Assembly: GCA_945897565.1 (NCBI GenBank)
Contig: CAMDFN010000016.1
Coordinates: 1 to 54,332, forward strand
Direction: 5' to 3'
Source: Chryseobacterium gleum
GTDB taxonomy: Bacteria > Bacteroidota > Bacteroidia > Flavobacteriales_D > Crocinitomicaceae
DNA length: 54,332 bases
The translations under genes and the position numbers were made by a program. The notes beneath the pieces were generated by a model, which made no database searches, was not told the DNA's origin, and saw only the letters and a list, made by a program, of their open reading frames with translations. Positions 33,481-40,687 of this stretch are shown here, one piece after another. The stretch's first letter is position 1; each line of letters starts with the position of its first letter.

Positions 33481-34243
33481 AACCCAATGCCAAGCCGCTT
33501 CCCAAAAGAATACTGAGGAGCTTGAGCAAATTGAATTTATGATTCTCGGTGGTTTCGAAAATAATCGTGGTTGAGATGTGTAAGAACATCCCAACCACTA
33601 CCGCCAAGATGAGCTGAACATTCAGTCCTAATTGTTCGGTCGTGATGCCCAAACCCAAAAATACACCCAGCGGTGTCATGAAGCCAAAAGCCATCAGTAT
33701 CAACCACGCGTCGCGTCGCTTGAGCCTCGTAGCCAAAAGCAAAGTCATGAGTGCAATTGACACTGGAATCTGATGAAATACGATTCCCCAAAAGAAACTT
33801 GCGTTGTACGGCACATGTGAATGATCCATATCAATACCAAATTGCAGCATATTTCCGAGCGGAATCCCTTCTATTATGGAATGTACAGATAGTGAAATAA
33901 ATAAGGTCCAGGGCATGGCCTGACCTTTGTGCACATGCACGTGTCCGTGCTCAATGCCTCCAGAGAAATACTCCAAAACAAGCTGAACTAAGAATCCAAC
34001 TAAAATAAATACGCCAACTTGAAATGTTGGCAGCGCTTCAGCATGTATATGAGCATGCCCTTCATGTGCGCCGTAGAGTTCAGGCAATAGGTGCTGAAAA
34101 ATAACAGCTAGTAAAAAACCCCCACTAAAAGCCAAGGCGAGTTTGATATATTGGTTTTTGTTGGTTGCATTGAGAAAACTCACCACGCCTCCACCGATTG
34201 CAACCGAAAACAACAATATCAATTCTATAGTGTAAAAATTCAT
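33473..34243 (-). CDS. ZIP-family divalent metal transporter
   Basis: The 256-residue membrane protein has about eight hydrophobic segments, a His-rich cytoplasmic-loop region (GAHEGHAHIHAEA and GIEHGHVHVHKG) and the ZIP signatures SVHSIIEGIPLGN and FHQIPVSIAL. The second normally reads HE..P; here Glu is Gln. It probably imports zinc or another divalent cation. It overlaps the upstream methyltransferase gene by four bases (ATGA). Confidence 0.88.
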   Translation of the reverse strand: MNFYTIELILLFSVAIGGGVVSFLNATNKNQYIKLALAFSGGFLLAVIFQHLLPELYGAHEGHAHIHAEALPTFQVGVFILVGFLVQLVLEYFSGGIEHGHVHVHKGQAMPWTLFISLSVHSIIEGIPLGNMLQFGIDMDHSHVPYNASFFWGIVFHQIPVSIALMTLLLATRLKRRDAWLILMAFGFMTPLGVFLGLGITTEQLGLNVQLILAVVVGMFLHISTTIIFETTENHKFNLLKLLSILLGSGLALGLF

Positions 34244-34995
34244 GGTTTCTTTTTTGCAATAATGATCAGGCGGTCGCTGACTTGTTCGTTGAAAGGATCG
34301 AGCGCATAAGATCCGAAGGTTGTTTGAACTTCAAAATACGGTAAAAGCAGCGCTTCAAAATTGCCTAAATTCAAGGCCTGAACCCTTTCTGTAAAAGTTC
34401 CAACAGTGCTATTTTGAACGGTGTCTAGCACTTCTATTTGCTTAAAAATGTGCTTTTGATCGTGCCAACGTTCGATGTTAAACTGAGCTCCGTCTCTGCT
34501 GATCACTTCACTTGGCTTTAGATTTTTACAAACTTTGTGAGCGTTCAAAAAATCGATGACCAGCAAGCCTTCAGGGGCGAGCATGTCAGCTACCGACTTG
34601 CAGACCGCTTGGTTTTCTTCGAGGGTGTCGAAGTAACCGAAACTTGTAAATAAATTAAAGATGGCGTCAAATTGCTGCCCATCTAACGGCTGGCGCATGT
34701 CGTGGACCACAAAATTCAGGTTGTCGAGCCCAAGCGCAACACGGTTCTGTTCGGCTGCAGCAATGCTATTGGCAGCGAGGTCGGCCCCAACAACTGAAAA
34801 ACCTTTTTGTGCAAGCGTAATGGAGTGTCTTCCCTTTCCGCAAGCGAGGTCGAGGACGTGGGCATTGGAGGCCAGCGCAAGTTGAGCGATCAGGTGATTC
34901 AAAAACAAAAGCGCTTCGTTGTCATCGCGGTGCTGATACAACAAGTGATAATAAGGGGAGTCAAACCAAGTGGCGAACCATTCTTTTTGAGGCAT
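34240..34995 (-). CDS. Class I SAM-dependent methyltransferase
   Basis: The 251-residue protein starts PQKEWFATWFDSPYYHLLYQHRDD, a start common in Bacteroidota methyltransferases of this type, and has motif I VLDLACGKGRHSI, VVGADLAANSI and DAIFNLFTSFGYF. The substrate is unknown. The ATG lies four bases after TAAATTTG on the minus strand, so the message should be leaderless. It is divergent from coaE across 38 bp and couples to the ZIP gene. Confidence 0.88.
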   Translation of the reverse strand: MPQKEWFATWFDSPYYHLLYQHRDDNEALLFLNHLIAQLALASNAHVLDLACGKGRHSITLAQKGFSVVGADLAANSIAAAEQNRVALGLDNLNFVVHDMRQPLDGQQFDAIFNLFTSFGYFDTLEENQAVCKSVADMLAPEGLLVIDFLNAHKVCKNLKPSEVISRDGAQFNIERWHDQKHIFKQIEVLDTVQNSTVGTFTERVQALNLGNFEALLLPYFEVQTTFGSYALDPFNEQVSDRLIIIAKKKP

Positions 34996-34999
34996 ACTG

Positions 35000-35007
35000 C
35001 AAATTTA
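35000..35007 (-). promoter_or_regulatory. -7 element of the methyltransferase-ZIP operon, four bases before ATG
   Basis: TAAATTTG, then CAGT, then ATG on the minus strand. It lies 14 bp from the opposite coaE element. Confidence 0.55.
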
Positions 35008-35021
35008 CAACTTTCTTTTCC

Positions 35022-35029
35022 TAATTTCG
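35022..35029 (+). promoter_or_regulatory. -7-like element of coaE, four bases before ATG
   Basis: TAATTTCG (one mismatch to TAnnTTTG), then GGAC, then the coaE ATG. The four-base spacer GGAC is the same as at deoC. Confidence 0.45.
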
Positions 35030-35033
35030 GGAC

Positions 35034-35642
35034 ATGTTACAGATTGGGCTAAGTGGCGGTATAGGATCAGGAAAAAGCACCGTTGCTCAAATTCTTGAAA
35101 AAATGGCTTACCCGGTTTTCTATTCAGACCCTGTTGCCAAAAACCTATATGCTAGCCATGAAGGTTTAAAACGCGCCTTGATTGAGCTCATTGGCGAAAA
35201 AATTTATCTCAACGGGCACTTTCAAAAAGAAATACTTGCCCAAATGATCTTTGAACAACCAGCTATAAAAGACCATATTTCTACTTTAGTTCATCCGTTG
35301 GTTCGTCAGGCCTTTCAAGATTGGGCCCAACAGCAAAAGGCGGAAGTAGTGTTTAACGAAGCGGCCATTCTTTTTGAAACAGGCGCTTACAAGCAATTTG
35401 CTGCAACTGTTTTAGTTGTTGCGCCACTTGAAATCAGAATTCAGCGGGTTCAAAAAAGAGATGGCTTGAGTCGGGAAGCAGTGCTTCAGCGCATTGAAAA
35501 TCAGTGGCCAGACGCAAGAAAAATGAAACTAACCCCTTATATCATCGCAAACGACGGACAACCCTTGCTTAGACAAGTAGAGCAAGTCCTTGTTAGCTTA
35601 AAGACTGATTTAAACGTTGAGGATATCAGTACACCATCTTGA
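35034..35642 (+). CDS. coaE: Dephospho-CoA kinase
   Basis: CoaE performs the last step of coenzyme A synthesis. The 202-residue protein opens MLQIGLSGGIGSGKSTVAQIL with the P-loop, has FYSDPVAKNLY, FNEAAILFETGAYKQF and RIQRVQKRDGLSREA. The P-loop begins at residue 6, so no later start is possible. The 3' end overlaps the DUF2141 remnant by 17 bp. Confidence 0.95.
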   Translation: MLQIGLSGGIGSGKSTVAQILEKMAYPVFYSDPVAKNLYASHEGLKRALIELIGEKIYLNGHFQKEILAQMIFEQPAIKDHISTLVHPLVRQAFQDWAQQQKAEVVFNEAAILFETGAYKQFAATVLVVAPLEIRIQRVQKRDGLSREAVLQRIENQWPDARKMKLTPYIIANDGQPLLRQVEQVLVSLKTDLNVEDISTPS

Positions 35643-35931
35643 TGCTGACGTTTCGATCTTGTTGAAATTTGAAGCAGCAGTCTTCAAAACTTGGCACACT
35701 CAGGTTTGGCCTGACATTATTCGAAAAAGCGTAGCCTTCTGTCGGGACCCAAAAGAAATTTTTGTCGCAAATTTTGTTTTGGTTGACATCGTGATAAACC
35801 ACAACTGCGTATTTGCCAGATTCTAGGTCTTTAAAAGTGTAAGAGACCATTCCTTTTTGGGCATCGGTGCGCGCCAAGCGGTAGGTGGTGCCCACTTTGG
35901 CAAAGGTGCAAGCCCCTTCATAACGACGAAC
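35626..35931 (-). pseudogene. 5'-truncated DUF2141 protein remnant
   Basis: About 100 codons match the second two-thirds of DUF2141: MVSYTFKDLESGKYAVVVYHDVNQN and FWVPTEGYAFSNN, ending VSIKMVY. Intact members are ~140 residues with a signal peptide; here the signal peptide and first strands are missing. The frame runs unbroken back to the stop codon of the outer membrane protein gene (35932-35934), with which it is in frame. The only start candidate is GTG 35895. CACCTTTG five bases before that GTG is a weak -7 variant. It is most likely a deletion remnant. Confidence 0.7.
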
Positions 35932-36648
35932 TTATTCGGATAAACGGATATTTAAGCCGAGGTTGAACTGTAAATTCTTGATGCTAAAAGATTCGGTATT
36001 GAATAATTGTTGCCATTCGTTGTAGGCGCCAACTTCTACACCATTACTGAGGTCTCGAAAGCCGCGGTAAGCACTTGCCCTGACCCCAATTCTTTTGGTG
36101 GCATTCCATTGCAGATAGGCAAAATAACCCATATCGAATTTGGCTTGGGTGTTGGGCCCTACTTCTGTACTGAGTAAATTGGTAGAAGGTGCGCCCGGAT
36201 AAAAGGCGTAGAAATCTTTTTGCATGCTGCCCTGAACGCGGTAACGGTATTGCATACCACCACCGAGGTGCACACTCAAAATTTTAAGCTCAATGCCGAG
36301 CGGAAGGGTAAGAAGTTCACCTGTTGCGGTTTTGTTGCAAAGCAGTAAAAAAGATTGGCCAGCATCGTCGGTGGCCCATTCGGTCGTTTGGTAAGCTAGA
36401 TTTTGATGACCGTAGCCCAAACCGCTGTAGGCGGTAAGGACCTTTAAAAAAGTATAGCCAAACTGCACTTCGCCACCGGCAGTTGCCCGCCAAAAAGCTT
36501 GCGGATCAAAGGGTTGTTGCGCAAGTTGGTAAGCCCCTTGAATTTCTTGTTTGTTGGCGCCAACTTCGGCCTGTAAGAACCAACGCCACTGGGCATTGGC
36601 TCCAAAAGACCCTATTGTAAAAAAGGCAAAAAGTGCAACGTTGCGCAT
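35932..36648 (-). CDS. Probable outer membrane beta-barrel protein
   Basis: The 238-residue protein has a signal peptide ending SFGANAQ and then alternating beta-strand segments rich in Gly and aromatic residues (GGEVQFGYTFLKVLTAYSGL, LHLGG-like turns, FAYLQWNATKRIGVRASAY), ending FNLGLNIRLSE. This pattern fits a small outer membrane barrel; the family is not recognised. It follows pruA by 18 bp on the same strand and is probably in its operon. Its stop codon directly precedes, in frame, the DUF2141 remnant. Confidence 0.7.
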   Translation of the reverse strand: MRNVALFAFFTIGSFGANAQWRWFLQAEVGANKQEIQGAYQLAQQPFDPQAFWRATAGGEVQFGYTFLKVLTAYSGLGYGHQNLAYQTTEWATDDAGQSFLLLCNKTATGELLTLPLGIELKILSVHLGGGMQYRYRVQGSMQKDFYAFYPGAPSTNLLSTEVGPNTQAKFDMGYFAYLQWNATKRIGVRASAYRGFRDLSNGVEVGAYNEWQQLFNTESFSIKNLQFNLGLNIRLSE

Positions 36649-36666
36649 GTGCTGTCGAGGTAAAGA

Positions 36667-38295
36667 TTAACCTAAGAAAGGATAACGGTAATCGGCAGGC
36701 GGCACAAATGTTTCTTTGATGGTGCGGGCGGAAGTCCAGCGCATGAGGTTCATGGCAGCACCCGCTTTGTCGTTGGTACCCGAACCGCGTGCGCCACCAA
36801 ATGGTTGTTGGCCCACAACCGCTCCGGTTGGTTTGTCGTTGATGTAAAAATTACCTGCCGCATTCATCAATTTTTGATTGGCCAACTGAATGGCGTAGCG
36901 GTCTGTGGCGATAATTGAGCCCGTAAGTGCGTATTCAGAAGTTTGATCGAGGAGGTCTAAAGTTTCTGAAAACTGTGCGTCTGGATAAACGTAGATGGTG
37001 AGCACAGGGCCAAAGATTTCTTCAACCATGGTGCGGAATTTTGGATTGGTGGTCACGACTGTCGTTGGGGCGATATAATAACCGACAGATTTGTCGTAGG
37101 TGCCGCCGGTAATGATTTGGGCGTCTGGCTGCGCCTTGACGTAGTCGATGTATCCGGCTATTCTATCGAAAGCGCGCTCGCTAATGACTGCATTGACAAA
37201 ATTGGAGGTGTCTTCTGGGCTTCCTTGTTTGAACGAGTTGACCTGAGCCACCAAGATTTCTTGAACTGCTGGCCAAAGGCTTTCTGGGATATAAGCGCGT
37301 GATGCTGCCGAGCATTTTTGACCTTGGAATTCAAAGGCGCCTCGAGAAAGTGCCGTGGCTACTTCTGCTGCATTGGCGCTGTTGTGGACCATAACGAAGT
37401 CTTTGCCTCCGGTTTCGCCGACAATGCGCGGATAGGAGCGGTAATTTTCGATGTTGTGGGCGATGTTTTTCCAGAGCTGACGGAATACGTCTGTAGAACC
37501 CGTAAAATGTATGCCTGCGAATTCTTTGTGTGCAAAAATAACCTCGCCAGCTGCTTGACCACTAACAGTAACCATATTGATGACGCCAGCTGGTAAACCT
37601 GCAGCTTCAAAAAGCTCCATGATGACTTGAGCAGAATAGATTTGTGTTTCGGCGGGTTTCCAAACGACAACATTGCCCATCATGGCTGGCGCGGCAGAAA
37701 GATTGGCTGCAATTGAGGTGAAGTTGAAAGGGGTGAGGGCAAAAATAAAGCCTTCTAAGGGGCGGTATTCTAGGCGGTTCCACATGCCGGGTAAAGACTC
37801 GGGCTGTTCGCTGTAGATTTGGGTCATGTATTGGACATTGAAGCGGAAAAAGTCGATGAGCTCACAGGCTGCATCGATTTCGGCTTGAAACACATTTTTG
37901 GACTGCGCGAGCATGGTAGCTGCATTGATGCGGTCGCGGAAAGGGCCCGCTAAGAGGTCTGCTGCGCGCAAGAAAACAGCTGCGCGGTCTTGCCATGGGA
38001 GTGCAGACCAAGCTGCTTTTGCTGCCAATGCTGCTGCTATGGCCGCCTCCACATGTGAAGCATCGCCTTGGTTGTAGTGCCCAATAACTGTTTGGTGATC
38101 GTGGGGCATGGTGAGTGCCTTCTTATTGGAAGTCGTTACTTTTTTGCCACCGATGTACATAGGGACGTCTATCGGGCTGCGGTCTTTGAATTCATGGTAT
38201 TTAGCAAGCAAAGATGCGCGTTCAGGCGAACCAGCTGCATAAGATTTAACAGGCTCGTTGATGGCAACAGGGACCTTAAAAAATGCGTTTGACAT
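36667..38295 (-). CDS. pruA: L-glutamate gamma-semialdehyde dehydrogenase (1-pyrroline-5-carboxylate dehydrogenase)
   Basis: The enzyme oxidises glutamate semialdehyde to glutamate in proline catabolism. The 542-residue protein has the family start NEPVKSYAAGSPER, FTPFNFTSIAANL, VVWKPAETQ, catalytic Glu in RIVGETGGKDFV, catalytic Cys (about residue 328) in GQKCSAASRAYIP and EEIFGPVLTIYVY. The length is that of stand-alone P5C dehydrogenases. The proline dehydrogenase gene is not in the window. Confidence 0.95.
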   Translation of the reverse strand: MSNAFFKVPVAINEPVKSYAAGSPERASLLAKYHEFKDRSPIDVPMYIGGKKVTTSNKKALTMPHDHQTVIGHYNQGDASHVEAAIAAALAAKAAWSALPWQDRAAVFLRAADLLAGPFRDRINAATMLAQSKNVFQAEIDAACELIDFFRFNVQYMTQIYSEQPESLPGMWNRLEYRPLEGFIFALTPFNFTSIAANLSAAPAMMGNVVVWKPAETQIYSAQVIMELFEAAGLPAGVINMVTVSGQAAGEVIFAHKEFAGIHFTGSTDVFRQLWKNIAHNIENYRSYPRIVGETGGKDFVMVHNSANAAEVATALSRGAFEFQGQKCSAASRAYIPESLWPAVQEILVAQVNSFKQGSPEDTSNFVNAVISERAFDRIAGYIDYVKAQPDAQIITGGTYDKSVGYYIAPTTVVTTNPKFRTMVEEIFGPVLTIYVYPDAQFSETLDLLDQTSEYALTGSIIATDRYAIQLANQKLMNAAGNFYINDKPTGAVVGQQPFGGARGSGTNDKAGAAMNLMRWTSARTIKETFVPPADYRYPFLG

Positions 38296-38316
38296 ATAAT
38301 GGATTGATTAGGTGAA

Positions 38317-38324
38317 CAAAATTA
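38317..38324 (-). promoter_or_regulatory. -7 element of pruA
   Basis: TAATTTTG on the minus strand ends 21 nt before the pruA ATG, in the 35-bp gap after the DUF721 gene. Confidence 0.5.
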
Positions 38325-38330
38325 CAAAAA

Positions 38331-38636
38331 CTAGCTAAACCAAACATCGCGGATGAGCTCTTCGCCAACAAACTGATTACAGCGCCCAATAATGATTTGC
38401 TTGCCATGGAAGAGTTCGTCGCGCATGACACTCGAATCGATTTTGAGGTAGAGTGTGTTGTTTTCAATGCGGATATCGGTGGTGCGCGCAGCCACCGCAG
38501 GGCCCATGAGGTCGGGCCAAGCCGCAATGAGGTCATAGGCCTTCATTTTATCTTGCAAGCCATAGGCTTTCATGATCCGACTCACGAGCGTCGAGAGCGG
38601 CTTTTCTTCTTGTTCGCGTTTGTTGTCTGGGTTCAT
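38331..38636 (-). CDS. DUF721 protein (DciA-like)
   Basis: The 101-residue protein contains LSTLVSRIMKAYGLQDKMKAYDLIAAWPDLMGPAVAARTT, the typical DUF721 pattern, and ends RDVWFS. DUF721 includes the DciA-type replicative helicase loader; a link to replication is supported by its four-base overlap with recF upstream. Bacteroidota DUF721 proteins are shorter than characterised DciA, so the exact role is uncertain. Confidence 0.85.
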   Translation of the reverse strand: MNPDNKREQEEKPLSTLVSRIMKAYGLQDKMKAYDLIAAWPDLMGPAVAARTTDIRIENNTLYLKIDSSVMRDELFHGKQIIIGRCNQFVGEELIRDVWFS

Positions 38637-39736
38637 AAGGCAAGGGCTTGTTGGTCTTTGATTTGAAAAAGTTGGGTTTGCCCAGGCAATTGGGCAAAAA
38701 GTGCTTCCATGCGCGCGGGGTCGGTGTCGGTGATGAGCACTTGGCCGAAGTAGTCGGCGCTCACGAGTGCAATAAGGCGCGCCACGCGTTCGTTGTCTAG
38801 TTTGTCGAAGATGTCGTCTAGTAGGAGCACTGGTTTTTGACCTTTGTGTTGTTTGAGCCAGTCGAACTGGGCAAGGCGCAGGGCAATAATGAACGATTTT
38901 TGCTGACCTTGAGAGCCAAACTTTTTAACGGGGTGGCCTTTGATGCTAAACAGTAGGTCGTCTTTGTGGATGCCCACATTGGTGTATTGCATAAGCGCAT
39001 CTTTTTTAGCCGAAGCTTGCAGCAAATCTGCAAACGCGCCCTCTGAAAGTTGAGAGCGATACGCGATATCGACGTCTTCGGCATTTTGGCCAATTTCTTG
39101 GTAAAAGCGCTTGAAAACGGGGATAAACTCTGCTAAAAAAGCCTTGCGTTGGGCGTGTATGTAGTTGCCACTCGGAATGAGTTGGGCGTCCCAGACTTCA
39201 ATGGCATCGGGGTCGAATAAGCGGTGCTCGTGCATGTTGCGCAAAACGGCATGGCGCTGTTCCAACAAGCGCGCATAGCGCTGGATTTCTTCTAAATATG
39301 TTTTGTCGAGTTGTGCTAAAATGCCGTCCATCCATTTGCGGCGCAAATCTGAACCTTCGGCAATGAGGTCGCCGTCGTAGGGTGAAATAAAAACCACGGG
39401 CAATTTGCCGATGTGCGCCGTGAGTTTGTCGTAGGCCTTTTTATTCCATTTGACCTGTTTTTTGACACCTGCTTTGTAGGCAATTTGAACCTCACAAGCT
39501 TTTTGATCGAGTTGCCATTTGCCTGAAATCGCAAAAAAAGGTTGATCAAAGCGCAAATTGTGGCGGTCATTGACATTGAGATAACTTTTGCACATGCTCA
39601 GGTAATAGACGGCATCTAGGATGTTGGTCTTGCCGGCGCCGTTGGGGCCAACGATACCGTTGATGCCTGGCACGAAGTCGAGTTCGAGATCCGGGTAGTT
39701 CTTGTAATTGACCAAATGCAAGTGCGAGAGGTGCAT
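38633..39736 (-). CDS. recF: DNA replication and repair protein RecF
   Basis: RecF loads recombination factors at single-strand gaps. The 367-residue protein begins MHLSHLHLVNYKNYPDLELDF, has Walker A GPNGAGKTNILDAVYYLS, the signature GSQGQQKSFIIALRLA and Walker B VLLLDDIFDKLD. The frame is open to 39799, but ATG 39736 gives the canonical start. It lies four bases after TATCTTTG. DUF721 follows with an overlap of four bases. Confidence 0.96.
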   Translation of the reverse strand: MHLSHLHLVNYKNYPDLELDFVPGINGIVGPNGAGKTNILDAVYYLSMCKSYLNVNDRHNLRFDQPFFAISGKWQLDQKACEVQIAYKAGVKKQVKWNKKAYDKLTAHIGKLPVVFISPYDGDLIAEGSDLRRKWMDGILAQLDKTYLEEIQRYARLLEQRHAVLRNMHEHRLFDPDAIEVWDAQLIPSGNYIHAQRKAFLAEFIPVFKRFYQEIGQNAEDVDIAYRSQLSEGAFADLLQASAKKDALMQYTNVGIHKDDLLFSIKGHPVKKFGSQGQQKSFIIALRLAQFDWLKQHKGQKPVLLLDDIFDKLDNERVARLIALVSADYFGQVLITDTDPARMEALFAQLPGQTQLFQIKDQQALAL

Positions 39737-39740
39737 GTAA

Positions 39741-39748
39741 CAAAGATA
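39741..39748 (-). promoter_or_regulatory. -7 element of recF, four bases before ATG
   Basis: TATCTTTG, then TTAC, then the recF ATG on the minus strand. It is only nine bp from the opposite-strand element of the DMT gene. Confidence 0.6.
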
Positions 39749-39757
39749 CGGAATAAC

Positions 39758-39765
39758 TACCTTTG
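39758..39765 (+). promoter_or_regulatory. -7 element of the DMT transporter gene, four bases before ATG
   Basis: TACCTTTG, then CCTT, then the ATG at 39770. The complete divergent gap with recF is 33 bp. Confidence 0.6.
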
Positions 39766-39769
39766 CCTT

Positions 39770-40687
39770 ATGTCGCGGTCCCAAATAATCCAAGCGCATT
39801 TCGCGCTACTGGTGGTCAATCTTCTATATGGCGCCAACCACGTCTTGGCAAAAGGTGTCATGCCGCAGTACCTAGATCCTAACACCTTTATTTTATTGCG
39901 GGTCAGCGGCGCTGTTTTGTTGTTTTGGATCTTGCTGCTATCGCAAAAAAGAAAACCTATAGACCGTTCAGACTACTGGCGCTTTTTAGCCGCAGGCCTA
40001 TTTGGAGTGGCCATCAATCAGCTCTTTTTCTTTCACGGCCTCAATTTATCGTCGGCACTCAATGCGGGCATCATTATGGCGCTCAACCCCATCATGGTGG
40101 TGGTGCTCTCTGCAGTTGTCACAAGAGAAAAATTCACTGTTTCAAAATTTACCGGGATCGCCATTGGTGCTTTTGGCGCTATTCTTTTGACCCTGAGTTC
40201 AGGAAAGCTTCCGGGCGCTTCTTCACTAGGCGACCTCTTTTTGTTGATCAATGCGCTCAGCTATGCATTTTATCTGGTGCTCTCTAAGCCGCTTTTGAAA
40301 AAATACAGTCCTATTCAGGTGATCACCTATGTATTTACTATAGGCCTTATTTTACTATTGCTCTTCCCTCCTACCTGGAGCCATCTTTCTGCCGTTCAGT
40401 TTGAGCTCATTCCGTCGAGCGCTTGGTACAAAATCACTTACGTTATTGTCGGTGTCACATTTCTGACTTATTTACTCACCGTTTTCGGACTTAAATATGT
40501 CAGCGCAACGGTTTCTGCGGCTTACATATACACACAGCCCGTAATGGTCATGTTTTTTGCGGTGTTGTTTTCAGCACTTGGCTGGGCTGCGGACTACACC
40601 CATACCATCACTGCCGAACGCATATTGTATATGTTGTTTATTTTTACGGGAGTTTATTTAGTTTCTTTTTACAAAGCCAAAAAATGA
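39770..40687 (+). CDS. DMT-superfamily (EamA) transporter
   Basis: The 305-residue protein has about ten hydrophobic segments arranged as two EamA repeats: VNLLYGANHVLAKGVMP and ILLRVSGAVLLFW early, then SGKLPGASSLGDLFLLINALSYAFYLVLSKPLL in the second half. Such proteins export small metabolites across the inner membrane; the substrate is not predictable. The ATG at 39770 fits the first membrane segment; upstream frame extension would overlap recF. It overlaps the S9 peptidase gene by four bases. Confidence 0.88.
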   Translation: MSRSQIIQAHFALLVVNLLYGANHVLAKGVMPQYLDPNTFILLRVSGAVLLFWILLLSQKRKPIDRSDYWRFLAAGLFGVAINQLFFFHGLNLSSALNAGIIMALNPIMVVVLSAVVTREKFTVSKFTGIAIGAFGAILLTLSSGKLPGASSLGDLFLLINALSYAFYLVLSKPLLKKYSPIQVITYVFTIGLILLLLFPPTWSHLSAVQFELIPSSAWYKITYVIVGVTFLTYLLTVFGLKYVSATVSAAYIYTQPVMVMFFAVLFSALGWAADYTHTITAERILYMLFIFTGVYLVSFYKAKK

